Source: JAWXCB01 sp034440455 (GTDB lineage: Bacteria > Bacteroidota > Bacteroidia > Chitinophagales > CAIOSU01). Taken from it: 14,774 bases of DNA. Positions 1 to 7,079 of this stretch are shown piece by piece (the stretch's first letter is position 1; each line of letters opens with the position of its first letter). The notes under the pieces were generated by a model, which had not been told where the DNA came from, did not search any database, and was given only the letters and a program-made list of their open reading frames with translations. The position numbers and the translations under genes are program-made. Location of the stretch: positions 1 through 14,774 of the forward strand of contig JAWXCB010000072.1 in NCBI GenBank assembly GCA_034440455.1. Reading direction: 5' to 3'.

Positions 1-78
1 TCAGTTTTGCTTTCATGGGTGGGTTAGGTTTTATTTAATTGATGTATAAAATTCGAGGAAAATATCAAAACCACCAAG

Positions 79-98
79 CACGGGAAACCGTGATTTTT
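79..98 (+). terminator. Small GNRA hairpin followed by a T-run, possible terminator
   Basis: CACGG (79-83) and CCGTG (88-92) form a 5-bp stem closed by a GAAA tetraloop, followed by ATTTTT. Read on the plus strand this is a weak intrinsic terminator, which would serve a plus-strand gene ending left of the window. Read on the minus strand it lies downstream of the DUF2442 stop but lacks a U-tract. The rest of 1-152 holds no gene I can support. Confidence 0.3.
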
Positions 99-152
99 AG
101 GGAGAAGAACACATATCATCGCTTGGAATGATGGAATCGCTTCTTTAGAAAA

Positions 153-443
153 TCAAGAAACCATCTTTAATTTGCGGGGAACTGTTTTGCTCAGATTTAT
201 TTTGCCTCTGTATAATTCTTCCACTGGGAAAATCAAATCCCAATTCTTGCCCCATACCACATTTCCGTTTTCAATTTTAAATTGTTTGAAATAGCGCAGA
301 TTTTTGTACTTGCTTAAATCCCCTTTTGCGAAAGCTGTAAGCGCATTGGAAAAATTCACGTCCCTCTCACTTCCATTGCTGAAAGTGAGATATAGTATGT
401 ATTGCTCTTTATGAAGCGCGTGTATCACGCTAATCGTTTTCAT
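153..443 (-). CDS. DUF2442 domain-containing protein
   Basis: A 96-residue protein that fits the small DUF2442 family. An N-terminal strand pair reads YILYLTFSNGSERDV (residues 15-29), then comes a basic helix, then the characteristic end of the fold with F..F.I.NGNVVWGKNWDL around residues 52-70. The molecular role of DUF2442 is not established. Members are often encoded beside a DUF4160 protein, in a pair that resembles toxin-antitoxin organisation, but no DUF4160 partner is visible here on either side. The ATG at 443 lies 32 nt after the peptidase stop codon on the same strand, and the spacer is A-rich with no terminator, so co-transcription from the peptidase promoter is likely. The last 15 residues are basic and extend past the usual domain end. 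Family assignment is by pattern only. Confidence 0.75.
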   Translation of the reverse strand: MKTISVIHALHKEQYILYLTFSNGSERDVNFSNALTAFAKGDLSKYKNLRYFKQFKIENGNVVWGKNWDLIFPVEELYRGKINLSKTVPRKLKMVS

Positions 444-475
444 TTCTTCAGTCTTTTTATTTTTTCACAAGTTAT

Positions 476-3400
476 CTAAAACGCCCTCCCCACCCCCATC
501 ACAAACCTAAAATCAAAATTGTCAGGCGATGCAAAGGGCGCGTGGCTCAGGTAAAAAGGAACATCAAAGCGAATCGTTAGGGGCTTAAGTGTTTCAAACC
601 ATCCCCATTTTTTAATCGTGAGCGCTGCGCCCGCTCCTGCATCGGTTCTGAAATTTGAAAATGCTTCATCCCCGTTGCCTTTGTCATACACGATGAATCC
701 GCCATCGGCAAACACATAAAAATCAAGGTGTACATAGTCCGATAATTTTTTCGGTTTCCATTTCACGATACCATCCAAATCAAGTTCGGCATTAAACGAG
801 CCGCCTGAATTTCCCTTGTAAGCAGGAAAGGCTTGCCCATCCTCGTCTTCAACAAGCAGATAGCCCGCATAGCCGCGCACGTTCAAACCTCCACCATGAT
901 GAAAATGATTCACATCATTGCCGAAACTCCCTACCCAAACCTGCGGGAAATATCCGCGCGAACGTGTGAAGGGATTGTCCATCATCTCTTCATTATTTGC
1001 CTGCGCAAAATAAAGCGCTGACATGGAGGCTTGATTAGAGCCGGTGCCAAATCTTCCGAACACGCGCGAGCGCAATTCAAGCCGCCAAAACTTCAGGCTG
1101 TTAATGTGCGTGATTTGTAAATAATGATAATCAAAATCGGTACCGATGGCGTTGCTGCGTAGGGTGAGATTAAATTTCCCGCTTGCCTTTGTTTTCGTGT
1201 ACGGCTGATTCAACTCCACATTCACTGTATTGTTAATCAGGTTTGGGGCTTCCCACTCGCCCGGATATAATAAGTAATTGAGCTTCGACTCTCTTGGCTT
1301 ATTCATCATTTTCATGTAGAGCATGAACTGCGTGTTCTTCTTTCCGACCGTGACATCAAAGCCAAATTTGTATTGCTCATATCCTTCCCAATACATTGTT
1401 GTGATGAATACGTTTGAATTTTTCACCAGCTTGTCCATGCTTGTGCTATAATCGAAACGGTAGTTGAACTTGTCGAATTTGCTTTTGTCTTCCGATGGAA
1501 AATCAAAACGCTCAGGGTCGCCTTGCCCCAGTTTTGTGCTTCCCATTACCGTAAGGCTGAAGCGATGCTTGTAGTTCAGAAAATTACCGTTGAGGTTTGC
1601 TCCGAGTTTGAGACCATCATACGCGTTCCACCATAGAGCTGGTCGCCAATACATGCGGTAGTTTTTCCAGTCGGGAGAATTGGAAACTTTTGAATCGAAT
1701 TTCAAAATGATGTTGCGCGATTTTGCATTGTCGGGCATATACACATCCGCAAGACGATTCGTAGGGTCAATCACTACCCTATCAATTTTTGCAGGAAGCG
1801 AAATGGTTGCCGTGTAAGTAGGATAAAGTTTATCCCATCCGTGCCACTTGGGTAAAATAGTAGCGTTGGTCTCTTTCACAAACCACTGATTCGGGATGTG
1901 ATAATAGAGCGTGTCATTATTTTTAGTCGTTACCATTAAATCGAGCGGCATTTGCATTCTGCCTTTGCGCTTGAGCGTTATTTGATAGTTTGAAGTTTGG
2001 AGTTTGATGTCTGAAGTTGAGTCCACAGACGACAGTCCACTGTCCACAGGTTTCATACTGTCGTCTGTGGACTGTGGACTGTTGACTGTTTTAGCCCGTT
2101 TCACTTTCATTACCCGATAATCCACATTCTTCACCGTCTCTAACCACTGGTCAAAGAACCAATTCAAATCAACACCAGTGAATTGGATAATCGAATTGCG
2201 AAAATCTTCGGGATAGGGATGGCAGAATTTCCATTGGTTGAAATAGTGCAGCATCGCCTGCGTGAAAAGGCTATCACCCAAAACGTATTGCAAATTGTAA
2301 AGCATCGTGGCGGTTTTCATATAGACATGACGATAACCACCGCCTTGCCGTATCGCCCCGTGAAAACCATCGGAGTGCGTGTTCAGAAATGCATCTTCAT
2401 TTTTTGTCGCATCTGCCAAATAACCCCAGTAAACATATGTTGTGCGATAGTCAACCTGCTCTTTGAACTTCTTCTTGTATTTGCTTTTCTGTGGCGACAT
2501 AGGAACATATTTCCCTTTCAACTTTTCCAAAGCCCGCGTTTCAATGAATTGAGTAAATCCTTCATCCAAAAAAGCGCGATAGGTTTCATTGCTTCCGATG
2601 ATTCCGTAAAACCAATTGTGTCCGACTTCGTGCGCAATGGTGGCGTGATTGCTCGGTTCCAATCCACCACATAACGTGAGCATCGGGTATTCCATGCCAT
2701 CGTTTGCATCAGCAACCACCAATTTCGGATAGCCGTACATCCCGAAATCACGCGAATAAATTTCAACGCACTTTGCGGTATAGTCTGCAACGGTTTGCCA
2801 GCGCGAAGCATGTGGTTCCTGCACGAGCGCAATACACTTGATGCCATTCCATGTTTTCTCACCAATGCGATAAGTAGGGTCGGCAGTGAAAGCAAAATTG
2901 TGGACGTTCTCTGCGTGATACTTCCATGTTTTGCGAATGGTTGAATCATAAGAAACAATCACGCTGGGCGTTTCTTCGAGCGGTTTGTTTGCAAAATTTT
3001 TGATGTCGAGCTTTTCGCGCAAATCGTTTGGCAGCACCTCTTCTCGATTCACTAAGTTGCCGGTAGCTTCCACAATGAAATTATTTGCAAACGTCAGTTC
3101 AGCATCAAACGTCCCGAAATTGGCATAGAACTCTCGTCCGAGGTGCTGGTCGGTTGTCCATCCGAATTTTGCATCATACACACAGATAATCGGGTACCAA
3201 TGCACGCCATTATAGTGCTTGTAGCCATAAGCCTCATACACTTTGTTTCGTCTGCGAATCGTGCCTTCAATATCAAAGTAGGTTTTGAATTCAATTTCAA
3301 AAAAAGTAGAATCATTTGGAAAAATCGGCTTATCAAGCTGTACGCGAAAAATGGTGTTATCCAATTCGATTTGTAAATCTTTTTCCTCGTGTGTGAAAGA

Positions 3401-3814
3401 TTGAATTGGAGTTCCGAGTTTCTGCGCTTCATATTTCCCGTACTTCGGTTTCAATTTGTTTTGCTTGTGCAATTCATCATAGTAAGAACCAGGCTGCACC
3501 GCATTTTCATACAAATGAAAAAAAACTTCGTGCAATGTGTCGGGCGAGTTGTTCCAATACGTGAGTTTTAATTTGCCGTCAATGATGTCCTTTTTTTCAT
3601 CAATGCTTGCTTTGATTGCATAATGCACATCCTGCTGCCAGTAGCCGGGATAAGGCGAACGGTTTTTCCAGTAAAAAGGATTGTCGCTGCTCCGGTAAGT
3701 AGTTGGAGGAGTTAACGTGTTCGTAGATTGAGCAAATGCAGAATTCGCCAATGTGCCGATGAGCCAATATGCAAATACAACTATTACCAGCGTTTTGAAA
3801 ATCCTCAATTTCAT
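476..3814 (-). CDS. Secreted M1-family metallopeptidase with C-terminal outer-membrane barrel-like region
   Basis: A protein of 1,112 residues, numbered from the ATG at 3814. I chose that start over the ATG at 3832 because MKLRIFKTLVIVVF begins a classic signal peptide ending in SAFAQ (about residue 29). The catalytic half (about 55-565) has the zinc motif HEVGH (395-399), the third ligand Glu418 in LDEGF (HEXXH-X18-E), a GMEYPM segment (373-378) in the place of the M1 GAMEN loop, and Tyr498 in VYMKTATML, matching the M1 transition-state tyrosine. It probably hydrolyses peptides as a zinc aminopeptidase-like enzyme. Residues 575-611 are a low-complexity linker made from heptanucleotide repeats. 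From about 700 to the end, alternating aromatic strands, a GGLNVRGY motif (975-982) and a terminal Phe suggest an Omp85/surface-antigen type barrel. The enzyme would then be tethered to the outer membrane; the face is unknown. The peptidase call is firm, the barrel is inferred. Confidence 0.88.
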   Translation of the reverse strand: MKLRIFKTLVIVVFAYWLIGTLANSAFAQSTNTLTPPTTYRSSDNPFYWKNRSPYPGYWQQDVHYAIKASIDEKKDIIDGKLKLTYWNNSPDTLHEVFFHLYENAVQPGSYYDELHKQNKLKPKYGKYEAQKLGTPIQSFTHEEKDLQIELDNTIFRVQLDKPIFPNDSTFFEIEFKTYFDIEGTIRRRNKVYEAYGYKHYNGVHWYPIICVYDAKFGWTTDQHLGREFYANFGTFDAELTFANNFIVEATGNLVNREEVLPNDLREKLDIKNFANKPLEETPSVIVSYDSTIRKTWKYHAENVHNFAFTADPTYRIGEKTWNGIKCIALVQEPHASRWQTVADYTAKCVEIYSRDFGMYGYPKLVVADANDGMEYPMLTLCGGLEPSNHATIAHEVGHNWFYGIIGSNETYRAFLDEGFTQFIETRALEKLKGKYVPMSPQKSKYKKKFKEQVDYRTTYVYWGYLADATKNEDAFLNTHSDGFHGAIRQGGGYRHVYMKTATMLYNLQYVLGDSLFTQAMLHYFNQWKFCHPYPEDFRNSIIQFTGVDLNWFFDQWLETVKNVDYRVMKVKRAKTVNSPQSTDDSMKPVDSGLSSVDSTSDIKLQTSNYQITLKRKGRMQMPLDLMVTTKNNDTLYYHIPNQWFVKETNATILPKWHGWDKLYPTYTATISLPAKIDRVVIDPTNRLADVYMPDNAKSRNIILKFDSKVSNSPDWKNYRMYWRPALWWNAYDGLKLGANLNGNFLNYKHRFSLTVMGSTKLGQGDPERFDFPSEDKSKFDKFNYRFDYSTSMDKLVKNSNVFITTMYWEGYEQYKFGFDVTVGKKNTQFMLYMKMMNKPRESKLNYLLYPGEWEAPNLINNTVNVELNQPYTKTKASGKFNLTLRSNAIGTDFDYHYLQITHINSLKFWRLELRSRVFGRFGTGSNQASMSALYFAQANNEEMMDNPFTRSRGYFPQVWVGSFGNDVNHFHHGGGLNVRGYAGYLLVEDEDGQAFPAYKGNSGGSFNAELDLDGIVKWKPKKLSDYVHLDFYVFADGGFIVYDKGNGDEAFSNFRTDAGAGAALTIKKWGWFETLKPLTIRFDVPFYLSHAPFASPDNFDFRFVMGVGRAF
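1988..2089. repeat. Heptanucleotide tandem repeats with a 16-bp inverted repeat inside the peptidase gene
   Basis: Three short 7-bp arrays lie side by side. At 1988-2015 there are four GTTTGAA-like units. At 2021-2048 there are four GTCCACA-like units. At 2058-2085 there are four CTGTGGA-like units, the same core word in the opposite orientation. Because of this, 2020-2035 and 2058-2073 form a perfect 16-bp inverted repeat with a 22-nt loop. The arrays encode the Ser/Thr/Asp/Gln-rich linker between the peptidase and downstream regions. They resemble short tandemly repeated repetitive (heptamer) elements known from other bacteria. Whether they are dispersed in this genome is unknown. Confidence 0.85.
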
Positions 3815-3865
3815 TGCAGAACAAAATAACAAGATTTGGACAAAAGCCAGATTAATAAAATAGCT
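3807..3865 (+). repeat. Direct repeat copy A: peptidase start plus a decayed dprA start
   Basis: This stretch aligns to 4820-4877 with about 47 of 58 positions identical and one single-base gap, by hand alignment. It contains the working start codon of the minus-strand peptidase (3812-3814). It also contains a dprA-like start: TTG at 3836 reads LDKSQINKIA, against LDKSLLYKIA (first codon TTG) in real dprA, and then runs to a stop at 3899. I read it as a relic of the 5' end of dprA. Confidence 0.6.
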
Positions 3866-3909
3866 GCCAATACAACTTTGATAACCCGTGTTTCGTCATA
3901 ACATAAGTA

Positions 3910-3917
3910 TAGATTTG
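3910..3917 (+). promoter_or_regulatory. Putative Bacteroidota -7 promoter box for the T9SS cargo gene
   Basis: TAGATTTG matches the Bacteroidota sigma-70 -7 consensus TAnnTTTG and ends 17 nt before the ATG at 3935. That spacing is like the boxes found before two other genes in the window. No TTG at the usual -33 spacing is present, so the support is partial. Confidence 0.4.
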
Positions 3918-3934
3918 CTCATAATAACTTTTAA

Positions 3935-4720
3935 ATGAGAAAATACTTCGCGTTTTTCCTGCTTTTCACGCTGTATTCCAAACTGAGTTTTTCGCAATGC
4001 ATTCCTTTGCCGCCAACTGAAACACCCGGGTTCTGCCCGCCTGCTTCCGGTTTCCCCTGTATCACAAGGGGCGAGCCTTTTAGCGCAACGATTTATTTTG
4101 AAAATTTTGATACTTTCGAAGGAATAGTTATCTCTCAATTAAGATTCGACAGCATCAACAACTTACCAAACGGAATTTCTTATACTATCTATCCTGACAA
4201 TACTTTTTCATCCGGGGAAACAGGATGTATTGTGTTTGCTGGCGTTACTAATGATTCAATTGGATTGGACTATTTAGATATTGCCGTGACATTTACAATT
4301 GTCGGCATTGGAGCAATCAGCAGTGAATTATATGAAATATGCAATCCACTTCCCGTCTATTGGGATACTACTCCTTGTCCAATACCTCCTTACCATTTAC
4401 GCATTATAAACACAGGAGACTCCTGTTATATTGATACTGCTTCATGTATGATACCTACCGGAATTAAAGAAACTAAACTTGCTGCCTCCATATATCCTAA
4501 CCCCTCATCCGAAAATTTCTCGATAACTCTCAATAAAGACCTTCAGCGTTTTGAATTGCAACTGCTTGCTGTTTCAGGCAAAATTTTAAAGACGTTTAAG
4601 AATTTATCCGGCAGCAACTACAACTTCAGCCTGAAAGATTTTGACAAAGGAATTTATTTCTATCAAGTCATCGCAGACAACCAACTTGCTTTCAAAGGGA
4701 AACTGGCAGTGATGAGATGA
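3935..4720 (+). CDS. Small T9SS cargo protein with type A C-terminal sorting domain
   Basis: A 261-residue secreted protein. Residues 1-20 form a signal peptide (Lys/Arg, then a Phe/Leu-rich core, then SFS before Gln21). The middle (about 22-175) is a beta-rich domain with eight cysteines (22, 34, 42, 98, 136, 148, 164, 171). It has the pattern LPNGISY...P...F.SGETGC (77-98), which I recognise as a recurring Ig-like module in Bacteroidota T9SS cargo; its ligand is unknown. Residues 185-261 are a type A sorting domain: SIYPNPSSENF, a central GKILKTF strand, then GIYFYQV and a basic end. The protein should cross the inner membrane by Sec and the outer membrane by T9SS, with cleavage of the sorting domain and release or anchoring at the surface. 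The cysteines suggest disulfides formed in the periplasm. The gene stands alone between a divergent peptidase gene and dprA, and is flanked by a direct repeat. Confidence 0.85.
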   Translation: MRKYFAFFLLFTLYSKLSFSQCIPLPPTETPGFCPPASGFPCITRGEPFSATIYFENFDTFEGIVISQLRFDSINNLPNGISYTIYPDNTFSSGETGCIVFAGVTNDSIGLDYLDIAVTFTIVGIGAISSELYEICNPLPVYWDTTPCPIPPYHLRIINTGDSCYIDTASCMIPTGIKETKLAASIYPNPSSENFSITLNKDLQRFELQLLAVSGKILKTFKNLSGSNYNFSLKDFDKGIYFYQVIADNQLAFKGKLAVMR

Positions 4721-4819
4721 ACACTCTTCCCGGCTCTACCTTCACTCGGTTTCTAATAATGAAAAAGTTTAGCTTTTACTATTTTCATCTTCTAAGAATT
4801 TTTAGACAAACCTTTTTGT

Positions 4820-4877
4820 AATTTCATCTCACAACAAATAAAAGGATTTGGATAAAAGCCTGCTCTATAAAATCGCT
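4820..4877 (+). repeat. Direct repeat copy B: dprA start plus a decayed peptidase start
   Basis: This is the partner of 3807-3865 in the same orientation, 1,013 nt further right. It holds the functional TTG start of dprA (4848). On the minus strand it holds a vestigial ATGAAATT at 4827-4820, equivalent to the first codons of the peptidase gene, which runs into a stop after about 11 codons. The two copies flank the T9SS cargo gene. Confidence 0.6.
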
Positions 4878-5951
4878 ATCACGCTGATTCCAAACGTAGG
4901 TCCCGTGTTGGCGCGGAACCTGATTAGCTATTGCGGAGGCGTGGAGGAAGTGTTTAAAGCAAAAATCGCCCGACTCATCAAAGTGCCCGGCATTGGTGAT
5001 ATAACCGCAAAAGAAGTTACAGAAGCCGATGTGCTTCAACGAGCCGAAGAAGAAGTTGAATTTATGCTCAAGCACAACATTAAACCTCTGTTTTATCTCG
5101 ATGAAAATTATCCGCGCAGGCTGAAAGAGTGTTATGACAGCCCGCTTATGCTTTACCATAAAGGCAATGCGGATTTGAATGCCCAGCGCATTGTTGGAAT
5201 CGTGGGAACGCGCAACGCCACTGATTACGGAAAATCAGTTTGCGAAAAAATCGTAGATGAACTTGCTGCATTGGATGTGCTCGTGGTGAGCGGACTTGCT
5301 TACGGCATTGACATCTGCGCACACAAAGCATCACTCGAAAAGGGATTAAAAACCGTAGGCGTACTTGGTCATGGATTGCACACGCTCTACCCTTCCGTGC
5401 ATCGCAGCGCTGCGCAAAAGATGGTGGAGCAAGGCGGCTTACTCACCGAATTCATTTCCAATTCTGATTTCAATAAAGAAAACTTTCCGAAACGCAACCG
5501 CATCATTGCCGGTTTGGTGGATGCGCTGATTGTTGTAGAAACAAAAAAAAAAGGCGGTGCAATCATCACTGCTGAAATCGCCAACACTTACAACCGCGAT
5601 GTGTTTGCCGTGCCCGGAAATATTAATGCGCAATATTCAGAAGGGTGCAATTTTCTCATCCGCACCAACAAAGCAGCCTTGCTTGATGATGTAAATGAAT
5701 TTATCGAAGCGATGAGCTGGTCGCAGGAAAAGAAAAACGGCAAAGCTGCCAAGCAGGCAAGGTTATTTGAAAATTTAGATGCCGATGAGCAAACGCTCGT
5801 TGATATTTTAAAAGCAGAACAGAAAATCCGTATTGACGAACTCTCTCAGAAAATGAACCGCCCGAGCGGAGTGATTGCCAACAGCCTGCTGAGCCTCGAA
5901 CTGAAAGGCATTGTGAAAACGCTGCCGGGGAAAGTCTATGAGTTGTGTTAA
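4848..5951 (+). CDS. dprA: DNA-processing protein DprA
   Basis: A 367-residue DprA/Smf protein. It binds single-stranded DNA that enters during natural transformation and loads RecA on it, in the cytoplasm. Residues 1-75 are the helical/HhH N-terminus, with the hairpin VPGIGDITAKEV (46-57). Residues 110-285 are the Rossmann-like core with GIVGTRNATDYG (117-128), SGLAYGIDICAHKASL (148-163), LGHGLHTLYP (173-182), FPKRNRIIAGL (213-223) and VPGNINAQYSEGCNFLI (255-271). Residues 305-365 form the winged-helix tail. Length is normal for the family. The start is a TTG: an in-frame TAA lies at 4839, the next Met is residue 73, and homologues begin with a similar LLYKIALTLIP segment. An A10 run (5543-5552) encodes Lys233-235 and is a potential slippage site. 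The gene is transcribed alone and ends at a bidirectional terminator shared with the next, convergent gene. No other competence genes are nearby. Confidence 0.95.
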   Translation: MDKSLLYKIAITLIPNVGPVLARNLISYCGGVEEVFKAKIARLIKVPGIGDITAKEVTEADVLQRAEEEVEFMLKHNIKPLFYLDENYPRRLKECYDSPLMLYHKGNADLNAQRIVGIVGTRNATDYGKSVCEKIVDELAALDVLVVSGLAYGIDICAHKASLEKGLKTVGVLGHGLHTLYPSVHRSAAQKMVEQGGLLTEFISNSDFNKENFPKRNRIIAGLVDALIVVETKKKGGAIITAEIANTYNRDVFAVPGNINAQYSEGCNFLIRTNKAALLDDVNEFIEAMSWSQEKKNGKAAKQARLFENLDADEQTLVDILKAEQKIRIDELSQKMNRPSGVIANSLLSLELKGIVKTLPGKVYELC

Positions 5952-5953
5952 AT

Positions 5954-5989
5954 AAAAAAGCGCCAGATGAAACCACCTGACGCTTTTTA
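5954..5989. terminator. Bidirectional intrinsic terminator between convergent genes
   Basis: AAAAAGCG (5955-5962) pairs with CGCTTTTT (5981-5988). One mismatch then separates it from a CAG/CTG inner stem, with a loop of about ten bases. The A-run on one side and T-run on the other make it an intrinsic terminator in both directions. It serves dprA (stop at 5951) and the minus-strand coiled-coil gene (stop at 6009). Confidence 0.82.
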
Positions 5990-6008
5990 AAAAATTTAAA
6001 AGTCTTTC

Positions 6009-6920
6009 TTACTTCAAGATGAAAGCTCCTACTCCGCTGAAAGCGCTTTCCGTATAAACTTTCACGCTATAGTTACCTTTTACCAAAGGCAAATCATAGC
6101 TCCAGCCTACACAGTAATTCTTACGTTTGTTCTGGTATTCAATCGTTGTAGTAGAGGTGTAACGCGCTTGTGAGTTATCGTCCTTCACGGTGAAGTTGCC
6201 TGCACCGCTTGCATCCGTTCCCAACACCACGCCTTCCGGTGAAATCACCTGGAGGTAAATAATCTTGGTTCCCGGTTTTGAAATTTTATTCTCCAGCAAG
6301 TCAAAGCAAACTTCCACTCTCTTTGTCTTTGAAGCGATTGCAGTAGGAACAAACTTACCACTGCCTTTCTGCTTTAGCGGAACAGCAAGGATGTTGTCAG
6401 AACTGATAATGGAGCCTCTGTCAATCGTGCTTTGCTGGCTTGCAAGCTGGTCAGACTGCTGCTGCACTGTAGCCTGATAAGTCACCACTTCCTGCTTCAA
6501 CAGGTTGTTCACCGTAATGAGCGAGTCAATACGCTCAAGATAATTTTCCTGTAAAACTTTTAAAGATGCCAACTCCGCTTCCAGTTCTTTTTTCTTTGAA
6601 GCATCTTTCTTCAATTCAGAAATACGCGCTTTTTTAGCCGAAATCTCTTTGTTTGCTACCGTGAGCAAACTGTCAAGTTCAGCATTTTTGCCTCTGAATT
6701 CTTCAAGGTTCACTTCAGTTTCTCCCAGTTTTGCGCTGGTTTCCTCTGCCTTCACACTCAGGTTTGCGGTTGCTGTTGAAAGCGAATCAACACGCGAGGT
6801 AAGGTTTGTGATTGCATCAGACTTTTTATTGCCTGAATAGAATAAATAACCATTAAGCCCCAGCGATAAAAGTAAAATAATTATCAGCGGGGTTTTAGAA
6901 GATGAATTGTTGTCAGCCAT
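6009..6920 (-). CDS. Membrane-anchored coiled-coil protein of unknown function
   Basis: A 303-residue protein that I do not recognise beyond its architecture. Residues 1-10 are polar (MADNNSSS), then one transmembrane segment covers about 11-29 (PLIIILLLSLGLNGYLFY). Residues 35-165 are an Ala/Ser/Glu/Lys/Leu-rich coiled coil with a strong heptad feel. Residues 170-303 look like a compact beta domain with IIYLQVISPEGVVLG (220-234) and YCVGWSYDLPLVKGNYSVKVY (269-289). The topology suggests a short cytoplasmic tail and a periplasmic rod that ends in a beta-sandwich, a layout common among uncharacterised Bacteroidota envelope proteins. The ATG at 6920 is preferred: the TTG seven codons upstream (6941) lies inside the -7 promoter box. 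The gene is monocistronic, with its own promoter and terminator, and is divergent from the CBS gene. Its partner or process is unknown; a role in envelope organisation is only a guess. Confidence 0.8.
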   Translation of the reverse strand: MADNNSSSKTPLIIILLLSLGLNGYLFYSGNKKSDAITNLTSRVDSLSTATANLSVKAEETSAKLGETEVNLEEFRGKNAELDSLLTVANKEISAKKARISELKKDASKKKELEAELASLKVLQENYLERIDSLITVNNLLKQEVVTYQATVQQQSDQLASQQSTIDRGSIISSDNILAVPLKQKGSGKFVPTAIASKTKRVEVCFDLLENKISKPGTKIIYLQVISPEGVVLGTDASGAGNFTVKDDNSQARYTSTTTIEYQNKRKNYCVGWSYDLPLVKGNYSVKVYTESAFSGVGAFILK

Positions 6921-6938
6921 TTTTTTGATTTTAGGCTG

Positions 6939-6970
6939 CAAATGTATGGCGATTTCAAATGTGGAACCAA
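6939..6970 (-). promoter_or_regulatory. Bacteroidota-type promoter of the coiled-coil gene
   Basis: On the minus strand, TTG (6970-6968) is followed after 21 nt by TACATTTG (6946-6939). This matches the Bacteroidota -33 TTG and -7 TAnnTTTG consensus with normal spacing. Transcription would begin near 6932, about 12 nt before the ATG at 6920. This is the best promoter match in the window. Confidence 0.6.
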
Positions 6971-7056
6971 TTTTCTTAAAATTTTTTATACACCAGCTAA
7001 CCTGATGTGGATACTATTTGGTGAGTTTTATCATCATCAGGAAAATGGAATTCTCC

Positions 7057-7064
7057 TACTTTTG
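7057..7064 (+). promoter_or_regulatory. Putative -7 promoter box for the CBS-domain gene
   Basis: TACTTTTG fits TAnnTTTG and ends 15 nt before the ATG at 7080. No clear -33 TTG is present at the usual distance. The placement agrees with the other leader lengths in the window. Confidence 0.4.
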
Positions 7065-7079
7065 CCCAAAATTATTGCC

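Noticed and set aside
1..16. A minus-strand ATG at 16 reading MKAKL at the left edge
   Set aside because: Only five codons are visible, with no ribosome-binding or promoter evidence. It could be the start of a next gene but cannot be supported from this window.
2183..2674. A 163-residue plus-strand frame
   Set aside because: It lies wholly antisense to the catalytic domain of the metallopeptidase, has no recognisable motif and is explained by the codon use of the opposite strand.
4759..4788. AT-rich hairpin (ATGAAAA with TTTTCAT) after the T9SS cargo gene
   Set aside because: The stem is almost all A-T with a bulge and is not followed by a T-tract, so it is too weak to call a terminator.
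6942..7079. An N-terminal extension of the CBS protein back to 6942
   Set aside because: It runs through the divergent promoter region, does not look like CBS or signal sequence, and the ATG at 7080 follows a -7 box.
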